Shown one piece after another: positions 58,273-64,000 of a stretch of 64,000 nucleotides of DNA. The notes beneath the pieces are model-generated. The model did no database searches. It saw only the letters and a list, made by a program, of their open reading frames with translations, and was not told the origin of the DNA. The stretch lies in the NCBI RefSeq assembly GCF_000264905.1, contig NW_006763137.1, positions 1,170,339 to 1,234,338 on the forward strand, in the 5' to 3' direction. How positions within the stretch are numbered: position 1 is the stretch's first letter; each line of letters opens with the position of its first letter. The DNA is from Stereum hirsutum FP-91666 SS1 (Eukaryota > Basidiomycota > Agaricomycetes > Russulales > Stereaceae). The translations under genes were made by a program, and so were the position numbers.

Positions 58273-61200
58273 ATGGTTTACCATAATTTGAAAGGTATGG
58301 TTTTGTATCAAGGTCGCTATGTTGACTCAGGATTGACCAAATTACGTAGCACTCATCAAGGGTATCCGAGCATGTAAGGTCAGTATGATCAGGCCTCTCG
58401 TCCCATGCATAATGACATGATGTCCCCTTTAGACTGTCGCAGATGAACGCGCTCTCATACAACAAGAGTCAGCCGCTATTCGGGCCTCTTTCAGAGAGGA
58501 GGACTCATACATGCGACACAACAACATTGCGAAGCTGCTTTACATACATATGCTCGGCTCCCCTGCACACTTTGGCCAGATCGAATGTCTGAAGCTTGTC
58601 GCCAGTCCGCGGTTCAGTGACAAGAGGCTCGGGTACTTGGGAATCATGCTACTGCTGGACGAGAGTCAGGAGGTATTAACGCTCGTGACGAATTCACTCA
58701 AGAAGTGCGTATTTCTATGTCTACAGGGTGAAGAGCATGCTGACCTGAATTGTGGCACCTTTGTAGTGATATGAACCATTCGAATATGTATGCAGTCGGC
58801 TTGGCGCTATGTACCTTCGCCAATATCGCTTCAGAGGAGATGTCTCGTGACCTTGTCAATGAGATAGAGAAATTGCTTGGTTCAAGCAATACCTACATCC
58901 GGAAGAAGGTGCGTCCTCAGCCGCACCTTGGATCTTGGCTATAATACTCGCTCTTACTCCAGTTATGCACCCAACCAGGCTGCGCTGTGCGCTCTCCGCG
59001 TCATCAAGAAAGTGCCTGACCTTACAGATCACTTCATTTCCAAAGCCAAAAACCTCCTAGCCGACCGCAACCATGGCGTACTCCTTACAGCCATTACGCT
59101 GGTCATCGAGATGGTACAAGCTGAGCCTGTATGCTTAGATGAGTTCCGCAACGTACGTGCTATTCATATGTCACCCGCGTTTGCCATTGCTCATTGAGTC
59201 ATGACTCGCAGGCTGTGCCATTACTCGTCCGCCATCTCAAATCTCTGGTCACTACGGGATATAGCCCAGAACACGACGTTTCCGGCATCACGGATCCATT
59301 CTTACAAGTCAAGATCCTGCGTCTTCTTCGATTACTCGGACGTGGCGACGTCCAAGCGAGCGAAACTATGAACGATATCCTGGCCCAGGTGGCGACGAAC
59401 ACAGATTCTACCAAGAATGTCGGGAACTCAATCCTATACGAGACGGTACTGACTGTGCTCGAAATCGAGGCAGACAGCGGCCTGCGTGTCATGGCCATCA
59501 ACATCCTTGGCAAATTCCTCAGTAACCGCGACAACAATATTCGGTACACGGTCTTATCTTTATACTGAGACTCAGTTACTGAAGGTACTCTCATTAGGTA
59601 TGTCGCCCTCAATACCCTCAACAAGGTTGTATCAATGGATACAAATGCCGTTCAGCGACACCGAAACACAATCCTAGACTGTCTTCGCGATGGAGATATC
59701 TCCATCCGTCGACGTGCACTCGAGCTCTCATATGCCCTGATCAATGAGCAGAACGTCCGAATCTTGACACGGGAACTCCTCGCGTTTTTGGAGGTCGCCG
59801 ACAACGAGTTCAAACTTGGTATGACGACTCAAATCAGTTTAGCCGCGGAACGGTTTGCGCCCAACAAACGGTGGCACATTGATACTGTTCTGCGAGTGTT
59901 GAAGCTGGTGAGCATGTTTATTGTACACCGGTGGTAGGTATAAACACTGACATATGGTTGCGGTGGCTAGGCCGGGAACTACGTGCGCGAAGAGATCTTA
60001 TCCGCTTTCGTCCGGTTGGTGGCACACACGCCTGAACTGCAGGCCTACACTGCGTCAAAACTTTACGCTGCCCTACGCTCAGATATCTCGCAAGAGTCTC
60101 TGACTTTAGCGGCTACGTGGGTCATCGGCGAGTACAGCGAGATCATGATTGAGGGTGGCCTCGTAGACGACGAGGCACCCAAACCTGTAATTATATCTGT
60201 CCCATCCGTTAGCACCCAGTCACTAACGGTGATTCCTTTCTCAATTTCAGGTCACGGATACCGAAATCGTGGATCTCATCGTCTCCACCCTCGACTCACC
60301 ATACGCCAACTATCTCACTCGTCAATTTACCTTTGCCGCTATCACCAAGATCTCTGCGAGGCCGACGACCAGTGCGGCACAACAGGACCGCATCGCCGCC
60401 ATTCTGGCGTCGTACACCACAAATATGGAGCTTGAGCTCCAGCAGCGTGCGGTAGAGTTCGCGAGCTTGTTTGCGCTTGGTGATCTTAGGGCCGGTGTGC
60501 TGGAGCGCATGCCGGCACCGGAGTTGAAGGCTACTGTGTCGGGTGTTGGTAAGGCATATTTCTCGTCAAATCGCGAAACATGGTTGCTGAATACTATTAT
60601 AGTGAGCGAGAACAAACCTGTGGGATCAACGCGGACAGGGAAAGACGTGCGTGATACAAACACTTTGAGAACGACAGAGTACTGACCCTCCAGTCTCCAT
60701 AGGCTGATCTTCTAGGGGACGAAATCGCCCCGTCTGGCCCAGCGCCGACCGTTGTTCAACCTAACATTCAAAGCAACCAAGACCTCCTTGCCGAGATTTT
60801 TGGTGGCTCATCGAACGAGACCACCCCAGCTCTCTCCATCAATCCATCAAACCCCTCAGCCGCCACTCCCGCACCGAAGAAATCCGCCGTCGACGACATC
60901 CTCGGTCTCTTTGGCTCTACGCCCTCTCCCGCCCCAATGTCTGCAGCTGCCTCTCCCTCACCTTCGAGCCTCTTCGCCACTTCATCTCCCGTACCATCGT
61001 CGTCCCCTGCTCCACCGCCACCACAGGCCGCACCACCACACGCCCCAGCCGCAAGCAAGCTGCAGTCGTATACCGCGTATGATGCGAATGAGTTGTTCGT
61101 GACGTTGACGCCACAGACGTCGCCGCAGAGGCCTGGGGTTGTTTTAATACTGGCTAGGTTTCAGATGAAGGGGTCGACGCCTGCGACGGGTTTGAACTTC

Positions 61201-61568
61201 CAGGTTGCTGTGCCGAGGGTGAGTTCGGACTGGTGTTTATGAGTAGAAGTCTCCGTACTCCGTACTGACTTGTCTGCTTCGCCACACAAAAGACACAACA
61301 ATTGCAGATGCAACCAGTGTCGAACCCTGACGTTCAACCGGGAGCGACAGAAACTCAGCAAATGCGAATCTTGGCTCCTGCAGGTGTAAGTCTACCAGCT
61401 TTATTTCCATCCTTCTCAAGTCACTCCATGATTGCTTACTCTGCTTTTTCTTTTTTTGAACCAATACAGAGCAACATCCGCCTCCGTCTTCGAATATCCT
61501 ACAACCTCGGCGGCCGAGCCGTCCAGGACCAAGTAGACTTTGCTGGATTCCCTGCGGGTTTGACCTGA
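58273..61568 (+). CDS. APL4: AP-1 complex γ-adaptin
   Basis: Thirteen exons: 58273-58294, 58350-58378, 58433-58704, 58767-58908, 58979-59152, 59212-59543, 59598-59907, 59971-60186, 60251-60548, 60603-60646, 60703-61218, 61293-61385, 61470-61568; 848 residues. Large subunit of the clathrin adaptor AP-1 at the trans-Golgi network and endosomes. The trunk (1-about 600) is near-canonical: [64 protein letters not shown], then α-solenoid repeats. A Pro/Ser/Ala hinge (about 613-715) contains DDILGLFG and DLLAEIFGG, the kind of Leu/acidic boxes that bind clathrin and accessory proteins. The C-terminal γ-ear (about 716-848) has the β-sandwich pattern ending [18 protein letters not shown]. Exons 1 and 2 are only 22 and 29 nt. 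Start MVYHNLK is the only ATG that fits. Confidence 0.95.
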
Positions 61569-61943
61569 GGAGTTCCACACGTTCATGCGTTCATGCGTTC
61601 ACGAGCTCTTGTAGTAACGACGAGGGAACGAGCGTTGAAACCTTGCAGCCGTAAATTCAGATCCTCCCGTGGACTAGAGGGAATTGTTTGATTCAGTTTG
61701 TCGGATGTGGATTGGATGAGACTAATGAAGGCCTTGATGGTGATTCTTGTAGGAGTCGGACCGACTTACTTAGTACCTACACGAGGGATGGATGAATCGA
61801 GTGATATACACAGAAGGTACTGGTACATAGAAAGGCATATAAATGAAACTAGTATCCGCATAATCTCATACGCGACGCGACAAACACCATGACACTGGCA
61901 AAGGGAAACCGACCGAGATAAACAAACGCACGGTGTGAAACGT
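61569..61943. other. Gap between convergent genes
   Basis: About 0.38 kb between the γ-adaptin and SF3B1 stop codons, presumably both 3' UTRs. Nothing else seen. Confidence 0.5.
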
Positions 61944-64000
61944 CTAGATGAACACCTGTAAAGGATGCCTATCATAAACATTCTGCCCCTCGCTCAACTC
62001 CGACAAATCCGGATAAAACGGCACCAGCGCATCTTCCGCCCCAAGATACAGCGCATTATAAACCCTCCAATACACCTCCCTGACCTTCCTCGCCGGATGG
62101 AACAGACCCTGAAGGACATAGTTCAACAGCACGCCCGGCCCCAGCGTCACCCTCATCGCCTCGATCGCGTCCATGACCGCTCCGATAACGTGCGGCGAGG
62201 TCTCGAAACAGTTCGGCCAGACGAGGTTCATGAGATGCATCATCGAGTCTTCGCAGCCGAGACCGGCGACACCGAGCGCGAGATGTTTGACGATCGTGCT
62301 TGCCGTTTGACGATGCACGAGATCACGGTCCGTCAGTGCGTCTTCGAGCATGGTGACGACCGAGTCGACATAGTAAGCCGATTGAGGACCGACATACTCG
62401 AACACGAACGAGAGGGCTTTCAGACAGCCCGTGCGGACGTTGAGTTCGGCGGTACGATATTCGTTGAGGATGGCGGGGATGCAGGTGAAGGGACCGCAGG
62501 TCTCGGCGACGATGGCGATGGCGACGGTACTACACACTCGGGACTGACGTTCTTGGACGCGGAGGTTGGTGAGGAGGACGGAGAGGACGTCTTGTGGACC
62601 GAGCGATTTGGCGATGTAGCCGAAGGAGTTGACGGCCGCGCGACGGATGCCTTTCTTGTGCGCTTTGAGGAGATCGAGGAGCTCGAAACAGATACGCATC
62701 CATTCGCGAGCGGGGACGAACTCGGCACCACGATCGGCTGGAAGAGGGAGGGGGTATGTGGCATTAGTATGAAGTGGAAGATAGTAAAACTAAGAGAAAG
62801 GCTCACCGATACGACCGATCAAGTTGATGGATGCTTCCTGCACCTTCTCGTGACGGTTACGAAGAATAGGTGTCATCCGGGGCACTGAAAAAAAAACGTC
62901 GACCAGTTAACAAATTGTACGATCAAGAGAACATACGGTTGAATCGACTCACAAAGATCCTTTACAGGTGGGTTCATCTGTGTCATACCCACGACGTTGG
63001 CGATAGCACCCTCAGCAGCGATGATACTACCGAGTGTATCAGGATACTCCTCTCCCAACTGCTCGAACAACACCAAGCCGAGTTTGCTCAGCAGTTGGTC
63101 CTCGCCACACTGCTTGATCACCACAGCCAACCGCGTGGTGAGATCGGCAGCCTGTTGGCGGACTTTCGCACTCTTATTATTGAGACGCCAAAGGATCGTC
63201 GAGACGATCTGGGTCAAGTATGGCTTGACGCGGATACCTGGGGGAGAAAAGGGGCCGTCAGCAAAGGAAGCCATGAAAAGTCGGCAGTGGTGTGAAGACT
63301 TACCAAGAGCATTGACGACGGTTCCAAACCCATCCAACATGACCTGGTCCTCTGTCGTCTGCTCCTGGAACGAGTAGATAATCCCGTCGACCAACCTAAC
63401 CTCCAGCCTCTCATCGATATCCGACGCTCCCAAACTCGCCACAACCTTCGTGATCGTCTCCATAACCATCTTCCTATACGGCTCCGCCTCGTCCTTCAGC
63501 TCATTCACGATCCTCCCAATGATTTCCGCCGCTCCCGCCTTCTGAGCCAACTCGACCGTCGTCTCCACGACCTGTCGGTAGTTCCTCCTATCGAGCGCCA
63601 TGCGCCTGACCCAGAATGCCTTGAAGAAGTCTGGGAGGATATCCTTGCGAATATAGCCTGGCGTGACACCTTCGGTGGCGGCGCACTGCTTGACGACTTT
63701 GAGAACGATCTTCTTCATCTCTTCGTCTGACGTTTGGAACTCTCGGATGAGGATGACAGTGACTTCTTTGGTGTAGTAAGAGGCGTATTCCGGGTCCATG
63801 AGGGGGATGATGAAACCAATGGCCTTGAGGAAGGCGGCAAGACCTTTACCACGGTGAAGACGGATACCGAGCCAAAGGGGCTTGAGGACGTTGTCGAACG
63901 ATTCGATACCGTAGGGAGCAGCGGCTTCGGCGAGGGCAGCCAATCCGAGTGCAGTCATGGTTCGGACCTTCTGCTGTTCGTCCGAGAGACCGTGGGCGAT
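61944..64000 (-). CDS. SF3B1: Splicing factor 3B subunit 1, C-terminal part (partial)
   Basis: Exons (minus strand) 64000-63304 (cut by the window edge), 63237-62953, 62884-62807 and 62737-61944, giving the last 618 residues. HEAT-repeat scaffold of the U2 snRNP SF3b complex (Hsh155 in yeast, Prp10 in fission yeast), which clamps the branch-site helix. Nearly every segment is recognisable: [170 protein letters not shown] and [18 protein letters not shown]. Sequence changes are conservative, so this is an intact housekeeping gene; the N-terminal half lies outside. Confidence 0.97.

Overview
The window looks like a piece of a basidiomycete (Agaricomycete) nuclear genome. Genes are dense and on both strands, and most are cut by many short introns (about 45-100 nt) with GTRNGT-type donors and CTNAN branch sites a few bases before YAG acceptors. 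The protein families fit: a γ-adaptin, SF3B1, Dpb2, a Zap1-type zinc-finger regulator, vacuolar carboxypeptidase S paralogues, a GH18 chitinase, a thaumatin-like protein and lineage-specific BTB, F-box and orphan proteins. I rebuilt the splice structures by hand from reading frame, splice consensus and family knowledge. Frame was checked at every junction; no transcript data were available.

Layout. 1-0.6 kb: an inverted minisatellite. 0.66-3.06 kb: a calcineurin-like phosphoesterase and holocytochrome-c synthase (+). 4.2-6.1 kb: a secreted/membrane protein with a glycine-rich tail (-). 7.4-9.9 kb: a Ser/Thr-rich single-pass membrane protein (+). 11.9-14.1 kb: an FMN-dependent 2-hydroxyacid oxidase with 11 exons. 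15.2-16.8 kb: a MYND zinc-finger protein. 17.4-19.0 kb: a secreted chitinase. 19.7-21.0 kb: a divergent old yellow enzyme (-).

22.8-28.8 kb is the most unusual stretch. Two short paralogues on the minus strand each carry two degenerate HMG-box-like repeats. They flank a histidine-phosphatase gene on the plus strand and are followed by an orphan gene. Each of these genes has its own TATA box 60-110 bp from the start codon, and a 17-bp palindrome recurs around them.

29.6-33.8 kb: a coiled-coil protein (-) and an orphan low-complexity protein (+). 34.4-40.3 kb: two tandem carboxypeptidase S genes (-), the second divergent from a Zap1-like zinc regulator (40.7-42.6 kb). Just past that gene lies a 0.7-kb element with 29-bp terminal inverted repeats and a TA target-site signature. 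44.2-53.7 kb: an F-box-like protein, a thaumatin-like protein (-), DNA polymerase ε subunit B and a forkhead factor. 54.4-57.9 kb (-): a BTB gene that appears to be an in-frame tandem duplication of a three-exon module. 58.3-61.6 kb: AP-1 γ-adaptin. 61.9-64.0 kb (-): the C-terminal part of SF3B1, running off the right edge.

Housekeeping functions here are electron transport (cytochrome c maturation), DNA replication, splicing and clathrin traffic. The two zinc peptidases and the zinc regulator form a plausible functional neighbourhood. The HMG-like pair and the double-BTB gene are the best candidates for something not well described.
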